A stretch of DNA of 64,000 nucleotides from CAMAVH01 sp046297835 (lineage in GTDB: Bacteria > Pseudomonadota > Alphaproteobacteria > SMXQ01): the NCBI GenBank assembly GCA_046297835.1, contig JBKBHI010000012.1, forward strand, positions 1 to 64,000, read 5' to 3'. The notes under the pieces were generated by a model. It was not told the DNA's origin. It did no database searches and worked only from the letters and a program-made list of their open reading frames with translations. Below are positions 35,462-43,532 of the stretch, piece after piece. The translations under genes were made by a program, and so were the position numbers. Within the stretch, counting starts at the first letter, position 1. Each line of letters opens with the position of its first letter.

Positions 35462-36454
35462 TCAACCGCGCAGCACGTAGTCGGTCGAGACGCCTTGGAT
35501 CTGCGGCAGGTACTTTTTGCCCCAGGCGACCATCTCCTCGAGGCCCTCTTCAAGGCTGATCTGCGGTTCCCAGCCCACGGCGTTCTTGATCGCCGTGGAA
35601 TCCAGCCAATAGCGCGAATCCTGGCCGAGGCGGTCGCCGGTCATCTCGCACAGCTGCTCGAACGGCATGCCGAGCGCGTCGGCGGTCTTGGCCACCAGAT
35701 CGCGGATCGAGGTCGGCAGTTTCGGGCCGACATTGTAGATCGTGCCGAGCGGCGCCTTCTCGCAGACCATATGGATGGCGCGCGCGAGGTCGCGGGCATG
35801 GATGTAGGATTTTTCGGCGCGGCCGCCGCCATGCAGCGGCAGCTTGCGGCCCGTCAGGCCGCACAAGACGGCCTTCGGGATCACGCGATGCAGCAGCTGA
35901 CCCGGGCAATAGGCGTTCGACGGGCGGACGATGTTCATCGGGAATTTGAGGAACTTGTGCACCGACATCAGATACATGTCGAACGCGACCTTCGAGGCGG
36001 CATAAGGGCTCGAAGGCTTGATCGGCTCGTCTTCCGCCGTGGCGTGATCGACGGAGCCGTACATCTCGGACGTGCCGATCTGCACGAAACGCTCCAGCCA
36101 GTCGCGCTTCATCAGCTCTTCGCTGAGGCGCGCCAAGGCCATCGAGTTGGTCTCGAAGAAGCGCCAGGAGTGCTTCCACGACACAGCGCCTTCGCCCTGC
36201 GCGGCGTAGTTGATGATGATCTCGGGCTTTTCCTTGTCGAGCAGCTCGAGCAGCAGGTCCAGTTCGTAGGTGATGTGGCGGGCGTGATATTCGTAACCCT
36301 TGCGTTTGTCGATATCGAGCGAGAAGGCCGATTCGCGCAGCGGGTTGCGGCCGATGCCGATCACCTTTTTCGGATCGGCATGATCGAGCAGGTAAAGCGC
36401 GGTGTGAATGCCGAAGGAGCCGCCGCCGCCGATGATCGCGTAAGTCTTGGCCAT
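35462..36454 (-). CDS. NDP-sugar 4,6-dehydratase-like SDR enzyme
   Basis: A 330-residue extended SDR protein. NAD binding: GGGGSFGIHTALYLL (9-23). Active site: T128-S129-E130 in GTSEMYGS and Y151-x3-K155 in SPYAASK. The Glu after Ser is the dehydration catalyst in GDP-mannose and dTDP-glucose 4,6-dehydratases and is absent from simple 4-epimerases, so dehydratase activity is inferred. The substrate may be an NDP-hexose or, given the heptose genes here, an NDP-heptose. The nearby RfbC-like epimerase would take the product. Confidence 0.78.
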   Translation of the reverse strand: MAKTYAIIGGGGSFGIHTALYLLDHADPKKVIGIGRNPLRESAFSLDIDKRKGYEYHARHITYELDLLLELLDKEKPEIIINYAAQGEGAVSWKHSWRFFETNSMALARLSEELMKRDWLERFVQIGTSEMYGSVDHATAEDEPIKPSSPYAASKVAFDMYLMSVHKFLKFPMNIVRPSNAYCPGQLLHRVIPKAVLCGLTGRKLPLHGGGRAEKSYIHARDLARAIHMVCEKAPLGTIYNVGPKLPTSIRDLVAKTADALGMPFEQLCEMTGDRLGQDSRYWLDSTAIKNAVGWEPQISLEEGLEEMVAWGKKYLPQIQGVSTDYVLRG

Positions 36455-36476
36455 GGTAGATGGAATCCCGTTTCGA

Positions 36477-37133
36477 TTAGTCGATGATCGTCCAGTAGTA
36501 GTCGCCGGTGTAGCCGGCGTCTTCGAACAGCCTGATCCAGCCTTCCGGATAGTCGTAGAACTTCGCGGTCAGCACCCAGCTCTCGAACACCGCCTTCTGT
36601 TCCGTGGTGTGGAAGCTGTCGACCTGAACGAAGCCCTTGCCCGGTGCCAGCCGTTCGATCTCGCGCATGGCGATGATAGCGTCGTCGCGCGTGAAATTGT
36701 GGATCGTGTTGAGCGAGATCACCGCATCGAAGCTGTTATCCGGGAACGGCAGCTTGGTTGCGGTGCCGAGATGCAGGCGGCCGACCACTTCGGGTTCGCA
36801 ATGCATGAGGGCATATTCCGAAATGTCGAGCCCGAAGACTTCAAGCCCCGGGCAGACGGCCATCAGGTCTTTCACCAGGAAGCCTTTGGCGCAACCGACG
36901 TCGAGCACGCGGTCGCCGGCCTTCAAGCCGAAGTGCTCGACCATGTCGCGCGCCACCGGCTGCCAACGCCCGTCATAGCGGTAGCCGCCATATCCGAACT
37001 CTCGGGGGCCGTCGAAATAGGTTTCGCCGTACTGGCGGGCGATGGCGATGTTCTCCGGCGTCTGCGCCTGCTGGCGTTTTTGGATATTGCGCTTGGTCCT
37101 GGGCAGGGCGGCGAGGAGGTTGACTTCCCTCAT
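36477..37133 (-). CDS. Class I SAM-dependent methyltransferase
   Basis: A 218-residue methyltransferase with motif I VLDVGCAKGFLVKDLMA, motif II GLDISEYAL, LPFPDNSFDAVISLNTIHNF and the later VQVDSFHTTEQKAVFE. The N-terminal segment YGETYFDGPREFGYGGYRYDGRW is typical of methyltransferases in sugar clusters. Acceptor unknown. GGAGG precedes the ATG. It lies between the glycosyltransferase and the dehydratase in the leftward operon. Confidence 0.8.
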   Translation of the reverse strand: MREVNLLAALPRTKRNIQKRQQAQTPENIAIARQYGETYFDGPREFGYGGYRYDGRWQPVARDMVEHFGLKAGDRVLDVGCAKGFLVKDLMAVCPGLEVFGLDISEYALMHCEPEVVGRLHLGTATKLPFPDNSFDAVISLNTIHNFTRDDAIIAMREIERLAPGKGFVQVDSFHTTEQKAVFESWVLTAKFYDYPEGWIRLFEDAGYTGDYYWTIID

Positions 37134-37258
37134 GTCGTCAAATCCGATGCTGGAAGGGGCGGTGGCGCGACGGCGCGTGGAGACGTGGCGCGAAGTATAG
37201 GCAAGACGGACGATTCCGCAAAGTTCCAGGCCGCATTCTTGTGAGCCGAACCGTCATT

Positions 37259-38281
37259 TCATTGCGCGCGCCGGAGGAGGTGCCGCACGGCCACGCGCCA
37301 TGCATCGTACGGCCGCAGGCGCAGGAACCCGTAGGCCAGCGCCAGCGTCCGCAAGCGCAGCAGGTCGAGCAATGGCAAAAAGACATTGTCGAGGGGCGTG
37401 GGCCGCTCCAAGGCGCGCCGCAGGCTCGCCGTGAAGGGCTTATCGCCCCGCATTACCTGTTGGCGCAAAGCGCCGAACATCCAGCGCCCGCGCCAGCGGG
37501 CCGCGTAACTCGGCGGAAACAGCGCGGCATGCTCGCCGCGCATAAGCGCCTCCGCAGCTTCGGCGACAGCGCGCGACTTATCAATGCTCGCAGCGGTTTG
37601 TCCGGCGAGCCCGGCATCGTCGCGTCGCCAGCAGGCCAGCGCTTCGGGCAGGAAACACGCGCCGTCGCGCAGGGCGACAGCCCGGCTCGCGTAACCGTCG
37701 GTGAGCGACGATAGTTCGGGCCGGAATCCGCCTGCCGCGACGAGCGCAGTCCGCCGGTAGATCGTCGTGTTGCCGATCATCCAGCTATCGTCGCGCAGGA
37801 GAATCCGGGCCGCTTGCGCGGGATCTATATAGCCGGGCGCATACAGCGGGCGCGGCGTCGGGAAGGGGCCGATATCGCGTCCTGCCTCATCGATGAGCCG
37901 TGCCGGCGCGGAGCAAAGACCGGCTTGCGGGTGCGCGCTCAAAAGCGCGAGAGATCGCGCGAACAGGCCTGGCAGGACCTTGTCATCCGCCGCAGCGAAG
38001 AAGACGAACTCGTCGGTGGCTTCGGCTAGCCAGTCGGCGAGATTGCGCAAGACGCCGCGGTTTCGCTCGAGAAATACGGGCCTGATATGCGGATGGCGTG
38101 CGGCGTAACTCGCTATGACCGCGCGGCTGTCGTCCGTCGAAGCGTCGTCTATGACGCAGATTTTCCGCGGCTGCGGCTCTTGCGCGAGCAGAGCGTCGAG
38201 CGCGTCCGGCAGGAAGCGGGCATGGTTGTAATTGGGCACGAGAACGGCGAGCCGTCGTGCGGCGTCGTCGATGGCGCTCAT
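37259..38281 (-). CDS. Family 2 glycosyltransferase
   Basis: A 340-residue GT-A enzyme. The donor-binding start is LAVLVPNYNHARFLPDALDALLAQ, with VIDDASTDDSRAVI for the nucleotide and FFAAADDKVLPGLF holding a DDK in place of the usual DxD. WMIGNTTIYRRTALVAAGGF is the acceptor-side region. No membrane span is evident; the tail is Arg-rich. The ATG at 38281 follows the RfbC-like stop codon by one base (TGA-c-ATG). Confidence 0.88.
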   Translation of the reverse strand: MSAIDDAARRLAVLVPNYNHARFLPDALDALLAQEPQPRKICVIDDASTDDSRAVIASYAARHPHIRPVFLERNRGVLRNLADWLAEATDEFVFFAAADDKVLPGLFARSLALLSAHPQAGLCSAPARLIDEAGRDIGPFPTPRPLYAPGYIDPAQAARILLRDDSWMIGNTTIYRRTALVAAGGFRPELSSLTDGYASRAVALRDGACFLPEALACWRRDDAGLAGQTAASIDKSRAVAEAAEALMRGEHAALFPPSYAARWRGRWMFGALRQQVMRGDKPFTASLRRALERPTPLDNVFLPLLDLLRLRTLALAYGFLRLRPYDAWRVAVRHLLRRAQ

Positions 38282-38282
38282 G

Positions 38283-38915
38283 TCAGCCCTGGCCATCGTA
38301 TTCGAACGGCGCGCCGATCTCGGCCAGCGAAGGTCGGTCGAGATCGCGGGGCAGGACGATGGCTTGGTCTGCCGGGAAAGGCCAGTCGATGCCGAGCGCG
38401 GGGTCGTTCCAGGCGAGCCCGCTGGCGTATTTCGGCGCATAGGCGCTGCCGAGCTTGAAAATCGTCTCGCTCTCGTCTTCCAACGTCGCGTAGCAATGGG
38501 CGAAGCCGATCGGCACGTAGATCTGGTCCCAGCCGCCTGCGGATAGCTCGGCCATAGCGTGCCGGCCGTAAGTCGGCGAGCCGCGACGGAGGTCGACGTT
38601 GACATCGAGAATGCGTCCCTTGACGACGCGGATCAGCTTCGACTGCCCGTGCGGCGGCGACTGGAAATGAAAACCGCGCACGGTATAGCGCAGCGCAGTA
38701 GCGCAATGGTTCTCCTGTACGAAATCGTCAGTGATGCCCAAGCTGGAGAATTGCGCGCGATTGTAGACGGAGGCGACGCTGCCGCGCGCATCTCGCGTCT
38801 CGGCGCTGCGGAACAAGCGCAGGGCGGGGATGTCGAGCTGACGGACGTCCAATCCTTCGATCACCGTGCCGTCGGCGGTCGTAATTCTCTGCTCGGAGCG
38901 AGGGGCGTCTGCCAT
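38283..38915 (-). CDS. dTDP-4-dehydrorhamnose 3,5-epimerase (RfbC/RmlC)-like enzyme
   Basis: A 210-residue cupin-fold epimerase. Family landmarks in order are TVRGFHFQSPPHGQSKLIR with the catalytic His, GRILDVNVDLRRGSPTYG, IYVPIGFAHCYATLED and GLAWNDPALGIDWP. It inverts C3 and/or C5 of a 4-keto-6-deoxy sugar nucleotide. No RmlA or RmlD is present in the window, so the substrate need not be dTDP-rhamnose; with the 4,6-dehydratase and a candidate reductase nearby it could act on a heptose derivative. Confidence 0.85.
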   Translation of the reverse strand: MADAPRSEQRITTADGTVIEGLDVRQLDIPALRLFRSAETRDARGSVASVYNRAQFSSLGITDDFVQENHCATALRYTVRGFHFQSPPHGQSKLIRVVKGRILDVNVDLRRGSPTYGRHAMAELSAGGWDQIYVPIGFAHCYATLEDESETIFKLGSAYAPKYASGLAWNDPALGIDWPFPADQAIVLPRDLDRPSLAEIGAPFEYDGQG

Positions 38916-38923
38916 GGCGCGCG

Positions 38924-39415
38924 TCAGCCGATGCGAGGCGCCATGCCGACCGGCGCCTCTTCGATGTAAAGCCCCAGGGCGTGCGCGTCGTAAGGCGCGA
39001 GGCGCGGCAAGCGCAGCGCTTCGATTGCCGGCACCAGCCGCATTTCTTGGCCCTCGGCGAGGATGAGGCCGGCGACATCGACGCTTTCGATCGGCACGAT
39101 GAACGCGTATCGCAGCTTGATGCCGAGACCCCAGGCTGCGAAATCCCAGGCGATCTGGGTGAAATACCGGATCTCGCGCGGCGTGAAATTCAATTCTTCC
39201 AGCAACTCGCGCTTCAACGCCTCGCCGGGCGTTTCGCCAGGCTCTATGGCGCCGCCGAACAGGCTCCAGCTGTTCGGAAGCCAGATGCCGGGTTTGTCGT
39301 CACGCAACTGCATGAGAAAGCGATTGTCGGGGGTGACGATGATCGCCCCCACTGCGCCCAGAGGCGGTTCGGCGACGGTGCAGATCGGCGCCGGCGCGTC
39401 GAAAATGATCGTCAT
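38924..39415 (-). CDS. NUDIX hydrolase
   Basis: A 163-residue protein with a complete NUDIX box: GGAIEPGETPGEALKRELLEEL fits G-x5-E-x7-R-E-U-x-E-E. The box coordinates Mg2+ for cleaving a nucleoside diphosphate linked to another group. Its place among nucleotide-sugar genes suggests a role in removing or recycling an NDP-sugar, as GDP-mannose hydrolase does in colanic acid loci. Its ATG overlaps the stop of the upstream SDR gene (ATGA). Confidence 0.85.
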   Translation of the reverse strand: MTIIFDAPAPICTVAEPPLGAVGAIIVTPDNRFLMQLRDDKPGIWLPNSWSLFGGAIEPGETPGEALKRELLEELNFTPREIRYFTQIAWDFAAWGLGIKLRYAFIVPIESVDVAGLILAEGQEMRLVPAIEALRLPRLAPYDAHALGLYIEEAPVGMAPRIG

Positions 39416-40287
39416 CGGGACGCCTCATGGGCTTTGGCCAAACCCGCCTCAAGCGGCGTGAAGGCGAAAGCGGGAAAGGCCTTGCGGCAAGACGTGATGT
39501 CAAAGGCTCGGTGCGTGGGCGGCGCAGTGCGCGGCGTGGTCTCAATTTCGATCGGCTTGGCGAAATGCGCAGCGACCAATCGCGCGACCTCGGCGGCGGA
39601 AGCGGAGCGGCCGGATACCAAATTCAACAGGCCGCTTGCGCGATTCCGCAATACCGTCGCGATCAGCCGGGCGGCGTCCTCGATGTAGACGTAATCTCGG
39701 GTTTCCTCTCCGGCGCCGCCGAGCGTGATTTTGCCGTCCTTGGCGGCTTGGCGGCGGAAACGGTTGGGCCCGTATGAATTATGCGTATCGTCCGCGCCGT
39801 AGATCAGCGTCGGGCGCAGGACGGCGAGGGGCGCTTTGACTGCGCCCTCGAACATCAATTCGCGCGTGCGGTGCATCGCGCCATATAAATCGGCGGGCGC
39901 GGCCAACGATTGCTCGCTGACCAGCCCGGCGGCGAACGGGTAGACGGCATCTGAGCTGATGTAGACGACATGGGCGCAGGGCCGTTCGGCGAGCGCGGCG
40001 CAGACATTGCGGCCCATGGCGAGGTTGCGCAGACTGGCGTCAATGTCGCGGCCTTTGTCCGGCGTAATCGCGCTCAACATCACCAGCGCATCGTCAGCCT
40101 GCAAATGGCCGGAGAGCTTTTGCGCCGCGCCGTCCGCCGCGAGATCGAGCGTGTCCGAACCGAGGGGTAAAAAGCGGATTCCGCTGGCTGCAAGGCGGCT
40201 GACGAGGGCTTGGCCGAGGAAGCCGCGCGCGCCGAGCACCACGACGCGAGCGGGATTGCGGGGCGCGGTCCAGTTCAGCCGCATCAT
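39412..40287 (-). CDS. NAD(P)-dependent SDR enzyme, atypical active site (candidate 4-ketosugar reductase)
   Basis: A 291-residue extended SDR protein: nucleotide motif VVVLGARGFLGQALVSRL (residues 15-32), ISSDAVYPF (110-118) and the active-site Tyr135 in LYGAMHR. The Lys expected four residues later (YxxxK) is His139, so catalysis may be altered or lost. By context it could be the reductase completing a 4-keto sugar after the dehydratase and 3,5-epimerase. Both ends overlap neighbours by 4 bases (ATGA). Confidence 0.75.
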   Translation of the reverse strand: MMRLNWTAPRNPARVVVLGARGFLGQALVSRLAASGIRFLPLGSDTLDLAADGAAQKLSGHLQADDALVMLSAITPDKGRDIDASLRNLAMGRNVCAALAERPCAHVVYISSDAVYPFAAGLVSEQSLAAPADLYGAMHRTRELMFEGAVKAPLAVLRPTLIYGADDTHNSYGPNRFRRQAAKDGKITLGGAGEETRDYVYIEDAARLIATVLRNRASGLLNLVSGRSASAAEVARLVAAHFAKPIEIETTPRTAPPTHRAFDITSCRKAFPAFAFTPLEAGLAKAHEASR

Positions 40288-41573
40288 GCCGGCACGCCAA
40301 GCGTGATATGGTGCAGACCAGCCGCTCGCGCGGCCGCAGGATCGAGGATGCGAAAGGGGTCGATCACGATGTTCCCGCGCATGGCGGCGGCCACCGCCGC
40401 CGGAGTCAGGCTGCGGAACTGTTTCCAGGGCGTCATGATGAGGAGTGCGTCAGCGTCTTGGCAGGCGTCGAGCGGCGTCGCCGCGCCTTGAGCCGCCGGA
40501 TGCGGCGCGGCGCTTGCCGGCACCACCGGATCGTGCACCGTGAGCGCATAGGGGGCGAGTTGTTCGATCAGCGCCAAGGACGGCGAATTCTTGATCGAAT
40601 GCGTGTCTTCCTTATAGGCAAGGCCCAGCACCGCGATTTTCGCGTCGGGATTGCTGTCCAGCACCTCGCGGTGCAGCGTGCGCAGCGGCCAATCCTTGCG
40701 ATAGCGGCTATTGGCGATCCAGGCGCGCACCACCCCGGCGTCCGTGCCCTGCTCGTCGGCCATGCGGACCACGGTGGCGAGGTCCCGCTCAAGGTTGCCG
40801 CCGGAAATGCCGAGCCCGGGCGCAAGATAGGAATAAGGCCCGATGCGCTTGTCCAACTTCAGCGACGGCGCGATCTCGGACCAGTCGGCGCCGATGCGTT
40901 CGCACAATTCGGCCAGCGTGTTGGCGACGCTGACCGAGGCGACGAGGCAGCAGTTGATCGATATCTTGGCCAGTTCGGCGCTTTCGTAGCGCATCGGCAG
41001 CAGCGGGCAGACGAACGCGTCGAGGAACGCTTTAAAGGGGGCGGGCAGCGCCTGGGCGGGGTCGGCACAGCCGAGGATAAAGCGTTCGGGATTGAGCGCG
41101 CGGTCGACGGCGCGGCCGAAGATCAGCGTCTCGACCTGATAGAACAGCTGGTCGGACCGGCGCGTTAGGCGCGGCGCGAGTTGGCGCGTGAAGCCGGGAG
41201 GCACTTGGCTGAGGATGACGAGAATGCCGTTCGCCGACAGCGCGCGGTCCACCGCCTCGATCAGCGCCGTCAGCGGCGCTAGATCGCTGCCGCCGACGTC
41301 GTCTGTCGGCACATCCGGCGCGACATAGACGACGTCGCAAGCGGCGAGGGCCTTGGCGTCGCTGGTGAAGCGGATGCGCGCGGCGTTCCGCGCCAGCATC
41401 TCCGGCAGGTCGGGCTCGACGACCGGCAGCTTGCCGGCCGCAAGCTCGTCGATGCGTGTCGCGTCAGGGTCGTAGCAGACCATGGAAAAACCGCGCTCGG
41501 CGGCCGCGACGGCCGAATTCAGGCCGAGATGGGTCATGCCGGCATAGCCGACGATGATGCTCTTGTCGCTCAT
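40284..41573 (-). CDS. UDP-glucose/nucleotide-sugar dehydrogenase homologue lacking the catalytic cysteine
   Basis: A 429-residue protein with the three domains of the UDP-glucose dehydrogenase family: N-terminal Rossmann fold (IIVGYAGMTHLGLNSAVA), central helix with K203 and N207 in ELAKISINCCL, and C-terminal NDP-sugar domain (VLGLAYKEDTHSIKNSPS). The family motif GFGGSCFPKD, whose Cys forms the thiohemiacetal, reads GLGISGGNLERD here, with N260 at the Cys position. Without it the two-step oxidation to a uronate is not expected. It may perform a single oxidation or another redox step, or be inactive. Confidence 0.85.
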   Translation of the reverse strand: MSDKSIIVGYAGMTHLGLNSAVAAAERGFSMVCYDPDATRIDELAAGKLPVVEPDLPEMLARNAARIRFTSDAKALAACDVVYVAPDVPTDDVGGSDLAPLTALIEAVDRALSANGILVILSQVPPGFTRQLAPRLTRRSDQLFYQVETLIFGRAVDRALNPERFILGCADPAQALPAPFKAFLDAFVCPLLPMRYESAELAKISINCCLVASVSVANTLAELCERIGADWSEIAPSLKLDKRIGPYSYLAPGLGISGGNLERDLATVVRMADEQGTDAGVVRAWIANSRYRKDWPLRTLHREVLDSNPDAKIAVLGLAYKEDTHSIKNSPSLALIEQLAPYALTVHDPVVPASAAPHPAAQGAATPLDACQDADALLIMTPWKQFRSLTPAAVAAAMRGNIVIDPFRILDPAAARAAGLHHITLGVPA

Positions 41574-42502
41574 GCCTTGGGCGGGCTCATGCGCAGCGCT
41601 TCGGCGGCGAGGCCGTTCAGCGCGTCATTGATCCAGATGTCGTTCTCGATGTTGCTTTTGCCATCGCGGCAAAGGCCGAGAAAATGATCGTATTCGAGCT
41701 GCCAAGTCGGGTCCGGCTGGACTAACGTGACGCTGTTCTCGTCGGGCCTGCCGCTCGGCAGCTTGCGGTCGCGCAGCGTGAAAGTGCTCGGCCCCCATTT
41801 GCATAAAGATTCGATATGGGCGCTGCCCTTTTCGGCGAGAACGTCGGCGTAAAAATGGTTGCGCCAGGACAGGAGCGTCATCTCGAACTGCAGCAGCGGC
41901 TTGCCGGCCGCGCCGAACGCGACATGGTCGAAGGCGCGGTTCTCGAAGCGGCTACACGATTGAACCTTGAGCGGGGCGGCCGGCTTGCCGAGCCAGAATA
42001 AAGCGGTGTCGAGCAGGTGCGAGCCGAGATCGGGCAGCACGCCGCTCCCCTGATCGCGCCACGCGGAATCGCGCACCAGGCGCGCGGTGCCGTTGCCGTA
42101 GAACATGCGCAGGCTATAGACCTCGCCAAGCGTGCCGGCGTCGATGGCCTGTTTCATGCGCACGAAATGCGGCTCGAAGCGGTGGTTGTAGGCGGTGTAG
42201 CACGTCACCGACTTCTTGCGCGCCAGATCGCTGAGCCGGCGCAGTTCGTCGCTCGAGGCGGCGAACAGCGGCTTTTCGACCAACACGTGCTTGCCGTTGG
42301 CCAGCAGGTAGGTCAGCAACTCGATCTTGACGTCGTCCGGCGTGCAGACCAGGGCGGCGTCGTAATCGGCCAGCGGCACGTCTTCGATGCGCTTTCTGTC
42401 GGCATCGGGATTCACCGGATCGACCGTGGCGGCTACGGCTTGGCCGGCGATGGCGCGGCGCTTGTGGCCCTGGACGCCCATGCCGAGCACGACGACGCGC
42501 AT
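41570..42502 (-). CDS. Gfo/Idh/MocA-family oxidoreductase
   Basis: A 310-residue NAD(P)-dependent enzyme with Rossmann motif VVVLGMGVQGHKR at the start, the family signature EKPLFAASSDELRRL (Lys of EKP is catalytic) and YTAYNHRFEPHFVRMKQAI in the C-terminal alpha/beta domain. Relatives include sugar 3-dehydrogenases and ketosugar reductases of polysaccharide loci such as WlbA. Its ATG overlaps... the stop codon relation is with the downstream dehydrogenase homologue (ATGA), so the two are translationally coupled and may act in sequence. Confidence 0.85.
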   Translation of the reverse strand: MRVVVLGMGVQGHKRRAIAGQAVAATVDPVNPDADRKRIEDVPLADYDAALVCTPDDVKIELLTYLLANGKHVLVEKPLFAASSDELRRLSDLARKKSVTCYTAYNHRFEPHFVRMKQAIDAGTLGEVYSLRMFYGNGTARLVRDSAWRDQGSGVLPDLGSHLLDTALFWLGKPAAPLKVQSCSRFENRAFDHVAFGAAGKPLLQFEMTLLSWRNHFYADVLAEKGSAHIESLCKWGPSTFTLRDRKLPSGRPDENSVTLVQPDPTWQLEYDHFLGLCRDGKSNIENDIWINDALNGLAAEALRMSPPKA

Positions 42503-42512
42503 GACGGACTCC

Positions 42513-43532
42513 TCAGGTCTTGGGGCTGTCGGATAGCGCCTTGAACCAGCCGGCGGTCGCCTTGGCGATGCTGTCCGGCTCCCACAGCGGCGCTTCGCGC
42601 CAATAGTCGATATTGGCGAGAATGCGCTTCACGCCTTCTTCGAAGCTGACCTGCTGTTTCCACCCGAGGTCGCGTTGGATCTTGGCGATGTCGGCCCAGG
42701 TGCAGTCCGGTTCGCCGGGCCGCTTGGGGATGTAGGTCACTTCGCCGCCGAGCAGTTCGACCAGCTTGTTGACCGACTGCGGGTTGCCGGCGCCGAGATT
42801 CCATATCTCGCCCGTCTTGTCGGTTTCGGCCGCTAGACGGAAGGCCTCGGCGACGTCGGTGGCGTAGAGGAAGTCGCGCGTCTGCGTGCCGTCGCCGACC
42901 ACCGTGAAGGGCTTGCCTGCGAGCTTCTGCTTGAGGAATACGCCAAACACCGCGCCGTAAGCCCCCGAGGTGCGCGAGCGCGTGCCATAGGCGTTGAAGA
43001 TGCGGATGACGTTGACCGGCAGCTTGTAGAGCTTGCCCCAATGCAGCGTCGCCTGCTCGCCCTGGTATTTGCTGAGCGCGTAAGGGTAAAGCGTGGCGAT
43101 CGGATGATCCTCGCGCGTCGGCGTCTGCGCCAGGCCGTAGCAGGAGGAGGAAGCCGCGTAGACAAACTTCTTCACGCCGCGGCCGGCATGCGCCCCGCGG
43201 GCGCATTCGAGCATGTGGACCGTGCCTTGCACGTTGGTCGACATGTATTCCATCGGCTTTTCGATGGAGGGCACGATGTCGCCGATGCCGGCGAAATGGA
43301 TCACGTAGTCGGCGTCGGCGAACAGCTTGTCGCCCGGCTGGTAGTCGCGGATGTCGCGCTCGTCGAAAGCGAAGTCCGCGTTGTTCGCGTGGTGCGCGAC
43401 ATTGGCCGCGCGGCCGCCCACCAGATTGTCGATCGCCCGCACGCGGTAGCCGCGCGCGAGCAGGATGTCGACCATGTGGCTGCCGACGAAGCCGGCGCCG
43501 CCGGTGACGATGGCTGTCGGCTTGGAGGCCAT
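42513..43532 (-). CDS. NAD-dependent sugar-nucleotide epimerase (GalE/WbpP-like)
   Basis: A 339-residue extended SDR enzyme: VTGGAGFVGSHMVDILLARG binds NAD, VYAASSSCYG supplies the Ser and lacks the dehydratase Glu, and YPYALSKYQGEQ holds Tyr and Lys. RIFNAYGTRSRTSGAYGAV is the usual NDP-sugar contact region. It is therefore a 4-epimerase rather than a dehydratase. Its start codon shares a base with the stop of the neighbouring epimerase gene (TAATG). Confidence 0.85.
   Translation of the reverse strand: MASKPTAIVTGGAGFVGSHMVDILLARGYRVRAIDNLVGGRAANVAHHANNADFAFDERDIRDYQPGDKLFADADYVIHFAGIGDIVPSIEKPMEYMSTNVQGTVHMLECARGAHAGRGVKKFVYAASSSCYGLAQTPTREDHPIATLYPYALSKYQGEQATLHWGKLYKLPVNVIRIFNAYGTRSRTSGAYGAVFGVFLKQKLAGKPFTVVGDGTQTRDFLYATDVAEAFRLAAETDKTGEIWNLGAGNPQSVNKLVELLGGEVTYIPKRPGEPDCTWADIAKIQRDLGWKQQVSFEEGVKRILANIDYWREAPLWEPDSIAKATAGWFKALSDSPKT

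Noticed and set aside
40284..41573. Annotation as a normal UDP-glucose 6-dehydrogenase
   Set aside because: The catalytic Cys position is Asn260, so the standard reaction should not be assumed.
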